A stretch of DNA of 64,000 bases. Source: Natronosalvus rutilus. GTDB taxonomy: Archaea > Halobacteriota > Halobacteria > Halobacteriales > Natrialbaceae. Both the position numbers and the translations under genes were made by a program. The notes beneath the pieces are model-generated. The model saw nothing but the letters and a program-made list of their open reading frames with translations, ran no database searches and was not told the origin of the DNA. This document shows, one piece after another, positions 17,879 to 27,226 of this stretch. The first letter of the stretch is position 1; the number at the start of each line of letters is the position of its first letter. Location of the stretch: NCBI RefSeq assembly GCF_024204665.1, contig NZ_CP100356.1, forward strand, positions 275,966 to 339,965, written 5' to 3'.

Positions 17879-18308
17879 TCAGCCCCTGGTATTTCCTTGT
17901 TGTTCCCGTTCAAGACGTTGACAACCGATCACTAACGAATCGGGGATCTCGGTCGAAGCTGCGTGTAACGCTTCAAGGACGCCAGCGACGTGGTCGAACT
18001 GTGAGCCTCGATCTGCAATCAACGGGTCAGTCTCCCAGTAGATGAACTCCTCATCAGCTAACATCGGCAAATGGTGATGGTATCACTCCTGCCGAAGGCG
18101 TTCAGAATCAGCAGGGATGTTGGGGGTTTACTGCACTCTCTGGTAACGGCACGGGATTGTCTGATGGGGCATCTAATAACGAGACGATGAGTTGGCGGCG
18201 AGGTTCAGCTGAGAGGGCCTTGAACACGCGATCCCGTTCTTCAACTCGACGAGGAGATAGTAGCAACGACCTGGCTGCCCCTTCCCAACTGAATCGTTCC
18301 TGCATCAT
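17879..18308 (-). pseudogene. DUF7344 winged-helix protein, broken
   Basis: The ArsR-like DUF7344 domain starts VEERDRVFKALSAEPRRQLIVSLLDA. One extra C in a run of five near 18125 shifts the frame. A TGA then stands where the family expects tryptophan before YHHHLPMLAD near 18090. The rest (EEFIYWETDPLIADRG) is well preserved, so the decay is recent. It is coupled to the HTH_10 gene by ATGA. Confidence 0.8.
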
Positions 18309-18985
18309 TTTTTAGCGGAACGGTCTTCGTAGAGCGCTACAAGTCGTGCCTCTGTTTTTCGGAGATGATTTGCAGCGGTACTTTTCGAACAGCCCAGTTC
18401 ATCAGCGATTTCTCGAACGCTAGTCTGTCGAGGGATTTCGTAGTACCCGTGTTCTCGTGCAACGTCGAGTACCTCTTCTTGCCGATCAGTTAGTGCTGTG
18501 ACTTGTGACTCTCGGTACGCGTCGTATTCACTGAGTCGGTTGACCGACACAGAGAGGTGATCGGGGAGGTTGGCGACTAGGCTCTGAAGGGCATCCTGTT
18601 CGCCGGCAACCTCGAATAGCATCTCACCATGAGTGCCGTACTCAATCGGTGGGACGATAAGTAGGTCTGTATCAGTGAGGAGGGCGCGGAGGCGACTGGC
18701 GAATCCTTGTGCACTCTCCCGAATATAGACGTAGAAACTGCGGTCGTGGATTGGCGTCACATCGTACTCCTGAACGGATTCCGCGGTGTTGAGTGCTGCG
18801 AGGTACTCATCACGTCCTTCCTCAACGTTTCCGGCGATTTGCAGCAAGGTTGTGATGTACTCGGGATTCGAGAAGTTCCAGTGTCGCAGGTACGCTCGTT
18901 GAATCGAATCCTGATCAACGAGGAACTGGTGCATTGGGTGTCGCGCTTCAGGCGGGAAGTGAAGCTGTAATTGTAAGTGTCGCAT
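18305..18985 (-). CDS. HTH_10 (Bat-type) transcription regulator
   Basis: The protein has 226 residues. The N-terminal ~150 residues match the bacterio-opsin-activator sensory domain. The C-terminal helix-turn-helix is canonical: LTDRQEEVLDVAREHGYYE, then TSVREIADELGCSKSTAANHLRKTE. It reads away from the P450 gene across an 85-base divergent promoter region, so it is the best candidate for that gene's regulator. A broken DUF7344 gene follows in the same operon. Confidence 0.9.
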   Translation of the reverse strand: MRHLQLQLHFPPEARHPMHQFLVDQDSIQRAYLRHWNFSNPEYITTLLQIAGNVEEGRDEYLAALNTAESVQEYDVTPIHDRSFYVYIRESAQGFASRLRALLTDTDLLIVPPIEYGTHGEMLFEVAGEQDALQSLVANLPDHLSVSVNRLSEYDAYRESQVTALTDRQEEVLDVAREHGYYEIPRQTSVREIADELGCSKSTAANHLRKTEARLVALYEDRSAKK

Positions 18986-19070
18986 TAGAGGAGTTATCGT
19001 CGAGAACCGATAAAAAGGGGCGGACCTGTCCGACAGAACACCGGAGTTCGAGTACCGAAAATGAGTAAAT

Positions 19071-20420
19071 ATGAGTAGAGAAGCGAGCTATCCACCTGGT
19101 CCACAGGGACTGCCAGTCATCGGGAACACAGTCGATTTGAGCCGCGACATTTTCGCGTTCTTCGAGCAGTTGCGCGACGAGTACGGTCGAGTCGCAAGCT
19201 ATCAGGTGTTCGGGACGGATGCATGTATGGTCGCCCATCCGGACGCGATTCAGCAGATTCTTCTGGACGATCATGAGGCGTTCGAGAAAGGCGATGTCGT
19301 GACACGGAATCTGGATGATGCGATGGGTGAAGGATTGTTCTTGGCAGGCGGCGACCAGTGGCAGATCCAACGCACACAGATGCAACCAGCATTCTACCGA
19401 GATCGGTTGAACACGTACGTTCCCGAGATGCATGCGACTGCCGGCGAGCTGGTCACGCAATGGAGTGATGGAGAAATCATCAACGTCATCGATACGATGA
19501 CGGCGACGACGATGGACGTACTCGGTCGGACGTTGTTCGGGGTAGACGTGACAGAGAATTCAGTGGTCACTGAAGCCTCAGACGCGATTCTCGCCCGGTT
19601 CGATACGAGCCGGTTCTGGTCGTTCCTTCCAGACCAACTCCCAACGCCGACGAACCAGCGATATAGGCGAGAACTCGAACAGCTCCAAGCGTTCGTTGAT
19701 GAGTTGGCCGCACAGCGGCAGGCCCAAGAGCCCGAGAACCGCGGCGACGACCTGTTGTCGATCCTCGTCGGGTTCGTCGAAGCGAATGATCTGACCCGAA
19801 AAGAGTTCCGCGACAACATGATCACGTTCCTCTTCGCCGGTCATGAGACGACGGCACTCGGCCTGACGTACACGGCCCTCTGTCTTGCCCAGCATCCAGA
19901 GGAACAAGCAACGCTCCGTGCGGAAATTGACGCTGTTTGCGATGGAGAAGTGACTGCCGACGACCTCCCGAAACTCGACCGAACAGCAAATGTGATCGAT
20001 GAGGCGCTGCGCCTCTATCCACCCGTGTACATGTTCTTCCGAGAAGCGATGCGAGACGTGAAGCTACAGGGATACGAGATTCCAGAGGGGACGACGCTGG
20101 TCTTGCCTCAGTGGGTCGTCCACCGTGATCCAGCATGGTGGGATGACCCAGAAACATTTCGTCCAGATCGGTTCGTCGGCGACACCGATCGCCCAGAGTA
20201 TGCGCACTTTCCGTTCGGCGGCGGGCCGCGTCACTGCATCGGGATGCGGTTTGCGAGGATGGAGATGAAAACCGTGCTTGCAACGATCCTCAGCGAATAC
20301 ACGTTCGAACTTGTGTCTGAGCCGGAGCCAGACCTGATCGCCAGTACGAACCTCAAGCCCAGTGGACCGATCAAACTCAAACTCCGTGAGCGTAGTGAAG
20401 CTAACGAGGTGATCCCCTGA
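19071..20420 (+). CDS. Cytochrome P450
   Basis: The 449-residue soluble heme monooxygenase has the I-helix oxygen-activation motif FAGHETTA, K-helix ExxR (EALR) followed by YPPVYMFFR, and heme loop FPFGGGPRHCIG with the ligand Cys at residue 389. The closest groups are the bacterial/archaeal CYP enzymes acting on fatty acids or terpenes; the substrate is unknown. An ATG 11 bases upstream is followed quickly by a stop, so 19071 is the start. Redox partners are not encoded nearby. Confidence 0.95.
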   Translation: MSREASYPPGPQGLPVIGNTVDLSRDIFAFFEQLRDEYGRVASYQVFGTDACMVAHPDAIQQILLDDHEAFEKGDVVTRNLDDAMGEGLFLAGGDQWQIQRTQMQPAFYRDRLNTYVPEMHATAGELVTQWSDGEIINVIDTMTATTMDVLGRTLFGVDVTENSVVTEASDAILARFDTSRFWSFLPDQLPTPTNQRYRRELEQLQAFVDELAAQRQAQEPENRGDDLLSILVGFVEANDLTRKEFRDNMITFLFAGHETTALGLTYTALCLAQHPEEQATLRAEIDAVCDGEVTADDLPKLDRTANVIDEALRLYPPVYMFFREAMRDVKLQGYEIPEGTTLVLPQWVVHRDPAWWDDPETFRPDRFVGDTDRPEYAHFPFGGGPRHCIGMRFARMEMKTVLATILSEYTFELVSEPEPDLIASTNLKPSGPIKLKLRERSEANEVIP

Positions 20421-20434
20421 CTGAGAACCGAGTT

Positions 20435-20662
20435 GTGTTTCGAGGCAGTTGGCGGACAGTGACCGGATTCGCGGTAGCGTTCGCCGTTGTGACTGCAATC
20501 TGGGCTCCACTGACTGCCGCGGTCGCTGATCTCTCAGCGTGGATCGGATTGGTGACCGAGGTCAGCAAATTCGCGGTTCCTGTTGTTATTTTTGCGGCCT
20601 CAATCGTCGTCTACTCCGCACCCGGCAATCCAGTCGGACAGGCGAAGTTCAGCACACACTAA
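20435..20662 (+). CDS. Small two-helix membrane protein
   Basis: This is a 75-residue protein with a GTG start (an in-frame CTG at 20417 could extend it). Two hydrophobic helices are visible (VTGFAVAFAVVTAIW and KFAVPVVIFAASIVVY). It begins 14 bases after the P450 stop and is probably co-transcribed. It may anchor or assist the P450, which is inference only; similar small membrane proteins of unknown role are common in haloarchaea. Confidence 0.55.
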   Translation: MFRGSWRTVTGFAVAFAVVTAIWAPLTAAVADLSAWIGLVTEVSKFAVPVVIFAASIVVYSAPGNPVGQAKFSTH

Positions 20663-20843
20663 ATGAACTACGCGGTCATGTCAGAGTCGACGTGACCGGC
20701 TCAATGGATGTAGTCAACGACGGTTATCCTCCCTTCCAGAACATCAACGGGAGATAGTCGATAGGAGATCCGCGAACCCTACGTTCCACGACATATCAAG
20801 TGATAGAAGGAGCGTTTTTATTGTTTTGTTGACGGAATCGGAT

Positions 20844-21726
20844 ATGATCAATACTGACCACGCGGCTGACCTCCGAGCAAAGACGGTTCGTCCCGGGTTC
20901 ATGCACCCGGACTACGATGGGTATTGTATCACCCGTGTTCCAGGCACGGCAGCCGCCGCACTCGACGCCTCCGTGGGTCCAACATTGCCCGAAGACGTCT
21001 TCATCGGTGTCAATACGGACGTTTCTAATGTCGTGGTTCTGTTCGTTGATGCTTACGGCTTTGAGCAGTTCCAAGAGACGTACACTCATCACACGTTTTT
21101 TGACCGCATAGCACGCCGAGGTCGCGTGACGCCCGTGACGAGTGTCTACCCCTCGGAGACGCCTGCCTGTGTCCCGACCTTTCACACCGGGCTCCAACCG
21201 GTCGAGCATGGCCAATTAGGCTGGAATATCTATCTTCCTGAGCGTGACCTCGTTGTCGAATCGCTGCTGTTCCAGACAAAACGTGGCGAGCAGATTGACC
21301 TCGCCGAGACTCTTCTGTTCGCTGGTGAGCCGATCTATCCTCAACTCGAAGCAGCGGGCATTGACACGCACGTCATCGAACCGTTCGATTCCAGCGACGA
21401 CCCTAAGACGGCCGGCGCGACGACTCATACCTACACTTCTCCTGCTGAGTTCGCGCTTCGGCTGCGGCGTGTCCTCGAACACGGCTCCACCCCGACGTAC
21501 TGTTATGGCTACACCCCCCCTCGTTGACGCCGCCGGGCATGCTGAAGGCACACGTTCGGAACTGCACAGCGCCGAACTGAACTGCCTTTCGGCAACGCTC
21601 CAGCGTGAACTCTGTGATCGTCTCCAAACGGATGTTGCCGAAGAGACGTTACTTCTCTTTGTTGCTGATCACGGTCAAACCGACAGCAGGCCCGATGAAA
21701 ACGTCGACAATGAGTTCTGCGAGCGT
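20844..21726 (+). pseudogene. Alkaline-phosphatase-superfamily phosphodiesterase, broken
   Basis: Metal and nucleophile sites of the nucleotide pyrophosphatase/phosphodiesterase group are visible: VVLFVDAYGF, SVYPSETPACVPTFHTG, then in another frame VDAAGHAEG and LFVADHGQTD. The frame changes inside a run of seven C near 21514-21520. The gene also stops being family-like soon after DENVDNEF, where the next gene begins, so the C-terminal part is missing. It could not produce active enzyme. Confidence 0.8.
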
Positions 21727-23151
21727 ATGGGTGAACACGATAGTGGGTCACTCGGGGAACAGGCGTTCGAATCAACTCCTCGCCGCAGGTTCCTGGCCGG
21801 TGCTGCGGGTACGTGCCTCCTTTCAGGAATCGGCACCGGGATAGCTACCGGTGGCCAAAGTGACGGAGACACAGAATCGAGTGCAGGTGAAGAACTGTGG
21901 CGAGTCGATTACGAAACTCCGGATCCCCTTGGTAGACCGTACTTGTCATCCGTAGCGGATGGTTCCCTCTTTGTGAGTAACCTCGATACCGTCCATGCAC
22001 TGTCCGCATCGACGGGCGACGAAGAGTGGCAATTCGGCGTTGACGACACGGAGTTTCACGATCAGCCCATCGTGGTCGATGGCACCGTCTATGCTACGAG
22101 TCACGTTTTCTCCGATCGGGACGTAGAAGACACTGCAGTGTACGCGCTGGATGCAGACACGGGCGAACAGAAGTGGCAGTTCGACGACTACGATGTGACC
22201 GTCGCACCGATACACGTGGCGGAGAACACCGTCTTCATCCCCAAGCAATTTTGCGTCACTGCAGTGGACGCGGACACCGGAGACCACCGATGGGACTTCA
22301 AGGTTGGGTACGGGATAGAAACCCGTCTCAAAGTCAAAATGGACTCTTTCGCCGAGACGGACTCCGGCACGTTCTACGTCGCTGATATCGAGGGGAACGT
22401 GTTTGCCGTGGACGTGGCTAGCGGCGAGGAAGAGTGGCGCGCCGACGTCGGCATGGGAGTGACGACCGACCTCTCGGTGGTCGATGACACGCTGTTCCTC
22501 GGAGCGGTCGACAGTGAAACTGATCAGCCGAGCAACTTCCAGTACTACGTTTCCGCGCTGGACGCGACCACCGGCGAGGAACGGTGGCGATTCACGGTGA
22601 ATTCGGAACCGGACACCGAAAGGCCGGAACTTGAGTTCGTGACCGTGTTCGACGACACTCTGTATGTCGGGACGGACGATTGCTACGACCATCCCACGTG
22701 TGCAAACCTGTACGCCATCGACGCGGAATCGGGAGAGGAAAAGTGGCAATTCGCGGCGGACAATTCCGTCGACACAGTGACCAGGGCAGATGGCACGCTC
22801 TTCGTCGGAACTGCGCTCGGGGAAGGCGACGAAGGCGTCGTTCACGCGATTGAGCCGGAGACGGGGACGGAACGATGGAGTTTCCACGCCGGTTATTTTT
22901 TGTTGTCGCCGATAACCGTCGTTGAAGATACCCTCTTTACTGCCACCCAAACTAACACAGACTACGAGGACGCCTATCGGTTAAACGCACTGGATACGGC
23001 CACCGGCGAGGAACAGTGGAACTTCGTTACCGATTCCAACATAAGCGAGCCGAGATTCGCTGATGGTTCCGTCTTCTTTTCAGCTGACCGTGCAACAGTG
23101 CACGCACTGGATGCGGGCGTAGAGGGGTCAAACGAAGATACCTCGAACTGA
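21727..23151 (+). CDS. Tat-exported PQQ-like beta-propeller protein
   Basis: The 475-residue protein has a twin-arginine signal (PRRRFLAGAAG, about residues 18-28), so it is exported folded. The rest consists of eight repeats ending in W-containing strands (EEWQF, QKWQF, HRWDF, EEWRA, ERWRF, EKWQF, ERWSF, EQWNF), each after an ALDADTGE-type turn. This is an eight-bladed PQQ-type propeller. No catalytic PQQ-dehydrogenase residues were recognised; it may be an extracellular binding or assembly platform. It reads in frame with the broken gene upstream, but the ATG at 21727 starts the natural protein. Confidence 0.85.
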   Translation: MGEHDSGSLGEQAFESTPRRRFLAGAAGTCLLSGIGTGIATGGQSDGDTESSAGEELWRVDYETPDPLGRPYLSSVADGSLFVSNLDTVHALSASTGDEEWQFGVDDTEFHDQPIVVDGTVYATSHVFSDRDVEDTAVYALDADTGEQKWQFDDYDVTVAPIHVAENTVFIPKQFCVTAVDADTGDHRWDFKVGYGIETRLKVKMDSFAETDSGTFYVADIEGNVFAVDVASGEEEWRADVGMGVTTDLSVVDDTLFLGAVDSETDQPSNFQYYVSALDATTGEERWRFTVNSEPDTERPELEFVTVFDDTLYVGTDDCYDHPTCANLYAIDAESGEEKWQFAADNSVDTVTRADGTLFVGTALGEGDEGVVHAIEPETGTERWSFHAGYFLLSPITVVEDTLFTATQTNTDYEDAYRLNALDTATGEEQWNFVTDSNISEPRFADGSVFFSADRATVHALDAGVEGSNEDTSN

Positions 23152-23309
23152 CGACGATTCAAGCGGGCCCCGAAACGACCACAAACCCGGCCAGCGACGT
23201 ACTGCAGTCGTCGGCACCGCCTCGCTGGATCCGGATTTGGAACCAGTCGCGGTCTCCCATACGATCAGCCACGGTGGCTCGTCGGTTTGACGGTGGCCCA
23301 GCCATCCTC

Positions 23310-23370
23310 TGTATCTTGCACGCTATTTGTGATACTTGATGAGTAGGTTTGGCGAGAGATGCAAGATATA
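23310..23370 (+). repeat. 61-bp palindrome-ended repeat, copy 3
   Basis: It has the same 61-base length and ends (TGTATCTTGCA and TGCAAGATATA) as copies 1 and 2, with a strongly diverged core. The sequence after it (GCGCGAATGTAGTAC) again resembles that after copy 1. Confidence 0.55.
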
Positions 23371-23546
23371 AGGCGCGAATGTAGTACGGATTTAAAGTCG
23401 ATACCGATGATACACGGATGCGATCAGGCCGCACACGCGAGTTCGATGTGTCGCCACCGGAACGGCAACATTGTCGGGCTCCGAACAGTGGTTTTTTCTA
23501 ACTGGTCTCCAACGTGTCGTGTAAATACCGCCCGCTGTGCCTTCCA

Positions 23547-24803
23547 ATGCCCGTCAATCGACTTACTCTCGGCCTATGGTTGCGAATATGCGTCGCGAGT
23601 GTCATTGCCGTTGTTGGTATCGTGACATTGCTCACAACTGAGTTTGTCATCGCCTCGTTGATGGCAGCTGCGTTCATCATAGTACTGCCAGAGTTCGCCT
23701 TAGCCATCTTTGTACTCGCTGTTCTCTCGACTATGGTACTCATCACCTGGACCGCCGTCGGGGCCCTGTATCGACGGTTGATGCCCGCTCCCCTGGTAGT
23801 CGGTCGAATCGACCACGACGGGATGGCAGAGGCGTTCGAGCCGGTTGTACGCCGGTTAGCCGACCCACCGATGCCGCTTTCGCGACGTAGGGTCCCGATC
23901 GCCATCGGTGGCTCGTTCCTGGCGTTCGCCGGCTACGTCGCGATCGAGGCCCTCCCGCCGGTTACGCCGGTCATACTAGGGATCACCACCGGTGTTATCG
24001 CCGTCGGTTATGGGACCGCACGGCTGGTGTACGACGAGTGGGCCGCTGACGGGGCTGTCCACGACGACCTCGCGGACCTCGCTGATGTCCCCGAAACCGA
24101 CGCTCAAAACGGTGATCGAGGCGGTAATCAAATGACGGCTCGAACCGACCTCCAGCAGCGAATCGACCGGCTGGCCAAGCAGGCAGCTGCGCCAGCCCCG
24201 ACGGTCGAACTCGGCCGCTCGCGAACACCAGTCGCGGCCGCCGTCGGCTACCGTCCCTCGTCGTCAACTATCGTCGTCTCCCGCGGGCTGTGTGACCGAC
24301 TCGAGGATCGAGAACTCGATGCCGTTCTCGCCCACGAACTCACCCACGTGATCAACCACGACGCCGCAGTGTTGACGGCGCTGTCGCTTCCCGCGGCGAA
24401 GGTTGAACCGCTGGCCGAGGAGGATCCCGACCCGAGAGTGGCAGGACCTCACACGGGATTTCTACTCTTCCTCGCGGTTCCGATTATGCTCGTCACCTCC
24501 CTCGCCGTCACCTCACTCGCGCGCTACCGCGAGTACGTCGCCGACCGGGGAGCCGTCGCGCTCACCGGCGATCCCGCCGCGCTCGCAAGCGCTCTCGAAA
24601 CGCTCGATCGAGAGACGGGTCGGCGACCAGATGGCGACCTCCGGAGCCACCGTTCGACGGCGGCGTTTTCGATCGTTCCGCCTCCGTGGGAGGAGTATCG
24701 CTTTTTCGACCGGAGTCGTCGGTTCGTCCGCCGCCGGCTGTTCGGTACCCATCCCCCCACCCAGACTAGACTCGAGCGTCTTCGGAAGCGTATCTCTGGT
24801 TAA
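23547..24803 (+). CDS. M48-family membrane metalloprotease (HtpX-like)
   Basis: The 418-residue protein has the zinc site AHELTHVINHD (HExxH) and the downstream glutamate in YREYVADRGAVALTG. Four or five hydrophobic helices lie at the N-terminus (VIAVVGIVTLL, FIIVLPEFALAIFVLAVL, PVTPVILGITTGVIAVGY) and another pair after the active site. The family does membrane-protein quality control. Start 23547 (MPVNRL) is chosen over 23514. GC content is higher than in the flanks. Confidence 0.9.
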   Translation: MPVNRLTLGLWLRICVASVIAVVGIVTLLTTEFVIASLMAAAFIIVLPEFALAIFVLAVLSTMVLITWTAVGALYRRLMPAPLVVGRIDHDGMAEAFEPVVRRLADPPMPLSRRRVPIAIGGSFLAFAGYVAIEALPPVTPVILGITTGVIAVGYGTARLVYDEWAADGAVHDDLADLADVPETDAQNGDRGGNQMTARTDLQQRIDRLAKQAAAPAPTVELGRSRTPVAAAVGYRPSSSTIVVSRGLCDRLEDRELDAVLAHELTHVINHDAAVLTALSLPAAKVEPLAEEDPDPRVAGPHTGFLLFLAVPIMLVTSLAVTSLARYREYVADRGAVALTGDPAALASALETLDRETGRRPDGDLRSHRSTAAFSIVPPPWEEYRFFDRSRRFVRRRLFGTHPPTQTRLERLRKRISG

Positions 24804-25400
24804 TAGGCCGGGCGATGACTCTCGCCGAAACTGTCGCCGGCGAGCACGGGTTGGACTCAAGGATTCTTTGGCAGACAAGGTAGAACGAATCGGCCTTGTT
24901 GAAACCCTCAGTCGGTGCTAGGTTTTCACCAACGCTGCTGCATAGGCAGCGCGAATGCACCACAAGACGAGAGCCGATCTACGAAGGTAGTGATCGCTCA
25001 GTATAGGTGGTCGGAACGCACTTGATTTCTATAAAACCAGAGTTATACAGGAATATTTGGAAAAGAATTTTGTTTACCTGGGCCGGAATTGAGAACTTCA
25101 GAATGACGCTCATGCTACTGATAGGAGCGCCAGTCTTGTAGCGGTTACTCCCCTACAGTCCGGTGGAGTGTGGAACGGATGGTTGTCGTTGAGCCCTGCA
25201 CGTAGCGCATCCATCGATACTTCTCATCAATTGAGAGTTTTAACAGAGCCGTATTCCAGTGTAACAGAGTGACATACAACTCCTGCGTTTTCAAGGATTG
25301 TTGCAGTAGATAGATAGAGTGCTTCAACAAATGAATTACACAGAAGTTGTTAGAGACGGAATCTTGGATAGATAGGAGGAATCAACATGAATATCACATC
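24804..25400. other. Gene-free stretch with an IS end-like segment
   Basis: At 24888-24946 the sequence CTTGTTGAAACCC...GCTGCATAGGCAGCGCG parallels the IS end-like repeats at 9.78 and 30.58 kb. The remainder is AT-rich. A 61-codon frame at 25145-25330 (minus) has no protein-like features and is not called. Confidence 0.45.
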
Positions 25401-25736
25401 TCATCTGAGCCCTCTAAGAAAGTCGGGGAGTGTCTCGGCAAGTTCAACTGCTTGCTCACCGGAGTTACGGACCGTGAATCTGACGATGATCATGCCCGCC
25501 TCGTCCGTGTACGGAACACTCTTGAGGGTTTTGGTCCCCTTCCAAATCCCGGAGACTTCGACCAGCCCATGCCCTGTGTGATCATAGGATTCTCCCCGCT
25601 CAATTTCCCGGCCAGAAACGGCTACCTTATCGGATTTGGCTAGAGAACTAGTACTATCCGCCGCTGTCTTTTGTTTCGTCCCGTCCACAGATTGGCTGCT
25701 TTCGTTCAGTTGAGTAGGATATCGTGAATTGCTCAT
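25401..25736 (-). CDS. Hypothetical protein
   Basis: The 111-residue protein is of unrecognised family. The N-terminal ~35 residues are low-complexity and polar (SSQSVDGTKQKTAADSTSS). The C-terminal part alternates beta strands (DHTGHGLVEVSGIWKGTKTL, then AGMIIVRFTVRNSGE) and ends in a helix. This could be a small beta-domain. Promoter and partners are unclear. Confidence 0.5.
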   Translation of the reverse strand: MSNSRYPTQLNESSQSVDGTKQKTAADSTSSLAKSDKVAVSGREIERGESYDHTGHGLVEVSGIWKGTKTLKSVPYTDEAGMIIVRFTVRNSGEQAVELAETLPDFLRGLR

Positions 25737-26742
25737 TATTGGGCGCTACTTTGAATCCACATTTAAACCCCCAAAACGATAGCACAGAATTGCACCGCCT
25801 CACGCTACGTTTCGCCCAATGAGACGGTTTTAGAGAGGTAGCAGAAACAATCCCACAAATCCGAACCACTATTAGCGGATGCCATAGAGCGCTTCATTAC
25901 CGATTCTTCTATCTTAACCGATAGTGCGACTGGTGGGATACGGTTTGAGTTTACAGATGTTATCGACATTACTCGCGATTAAGTAGTTAGACCACGAATA
26001 GCAACTGTTCGAGCGTATCCGGTACGTGAAAGTGGCCACCTCGAGGGGATGAGGTGGCTAGCTGTCAACTGGATCGGGCTAAAGTCCGAACGGTCTGTCT
26101 CCTCGCCTGTCAAGAGGATCAGACCAGAGTTAAGATCAATATTACATACAAAGAGTGTTGACCTGTCATATTCAAGGCCGGTGTGAAAATGCAACTCTCT
26201 ACAAACCAGTGGCTCGCAGGCACAGACACGTAGATCGCTGAGTAACAGCCGATCTGAAAGGTATTTTATCACAGCCCCGACGCGTACTCTGGCTCTGGAT
26301 TAGTGGGGTGTCGTCGGCTCTTCGTGGATCTGTCGGATCTGCTCCCTGTAATTCTTTAGCTGGTACAAGCTAGGTGACTTCTCATGGGAACAGATCAATT
26401 GAATGTGTGTCTGTGACAAACAAGCGTATTTCCCTTGCAATATCAGGTCATTTGAGTAATCACCTGAATTTGGTCAGTCGATTAGGTACACTCAAGGGAG
26501 CAAGTATGTGATTCGGTAGGCATCTGTTGCTACCCACGCATACGGCACTCGGCGATGAGTCTCCATAAAGTTCAATCACACTCATTCTAGTCAAGGCCAG
26601 AAGAGAGAAGAGTCGTTGATCCGCTGGGAAGCAGCTCAACGTGAGTACAGACTTTGAAGAGAAGAAGTGTGAAATTGACTCTTCGATACCGAATTCGATA
26701 CAGGCTTATCTCGCCCAGTGAGACAGTATGCGAGAAACCGAG
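25737..26742. other. About 1 kb of decayed coding DNA
   Basis: There is no complete gene that I can support. Three protein-like remnants are visible. The first is on the plus strand at about 25875-25983 (LLADAIERFITDSSIL...). The second, on the minus strand at 25979-26272, has an ATG and 97 codons and resembles a segment at 29.8 kb. The third is on the minus strand at about 26300-26400 (SLYQLKNYREQIRQIHEE). Confidence 0.45.
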
Positions 26743-27057
26743 TTAGTCGCCGAAGTCAGCGTAAATTCGAACCACCCCATCACCGAAGACAGCGATTTCG
26801 AATCCGGCGTATTGAAATTGAACCTGATCGAGTGCAGAGGATGATTGCGACGTAAACAGGGCGTTCAGCGCGTCGGGGTCAATTGCTGTCTGGAGTGGCG
26901 GCAAGTCAATCGGACCCGTGCCAGTGACCTCTGCAACCGCAGAGACGACAGCATAGACTGGCGTGTTTGTACTGTCCTCTCCCCACGTCGTACTGGCTGA
27001 GACTCTCTTGTTAGATGAAGACTCGCTCATGGTTACGTATGCACTATCAGTTGACAT
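26743..27057 (-). CDS. HalOD1 output-domain protein
   Basis: This is a 104-residue stand-alone HalOD1 domain: TPVYAVVSAVAEVTGTGPIDLPPLQTAIDPDALNALF, shown here only in part by its LPPLQ and PDALNALF signatures, then FQYAGFEIAVFGDGVVRIY. It lies 170 bases downstream of the large histidine kinase on the same strand, so it may report that kinase's signal. An alternative start is 27030. It is a relative of the protein at 5.3 kb. Confidence 0.8.
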   Translation of the reverse strand: MSTDSAYVTMSESSSNKRVSASTTWGEDSTNTPVYAVVSAVAEVTGTGPIDLPPLQTAIDPDALNALFTSQSSSALDQVQFQYAGFEIAVFGDGVVRIYADFGD

Positions 27058-27226
27058 AACCCCTCGTATACCGGTTTGTCGTAAAAGGTTTGCCAAAGCA
27101 GATTGGGTTGTACAAATCAATTGTTCGTGCCCTTGGTAAAAATCCAGACACTGCAGCCAGTCAACGGTTCGATAATTCAGCCGTGATGTCACAGCCCGTA
27201 CCCGGATAGCTGGGCCATCACAGCGC

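Noticed and set aside
25979..26272. 97-codon frame on the minus strand as a gene
   Set aside because: It has an ATG, but the composition is odd and only part resembles the degenerate segment at 29.8 kb; kept as remnant, not as CDS.
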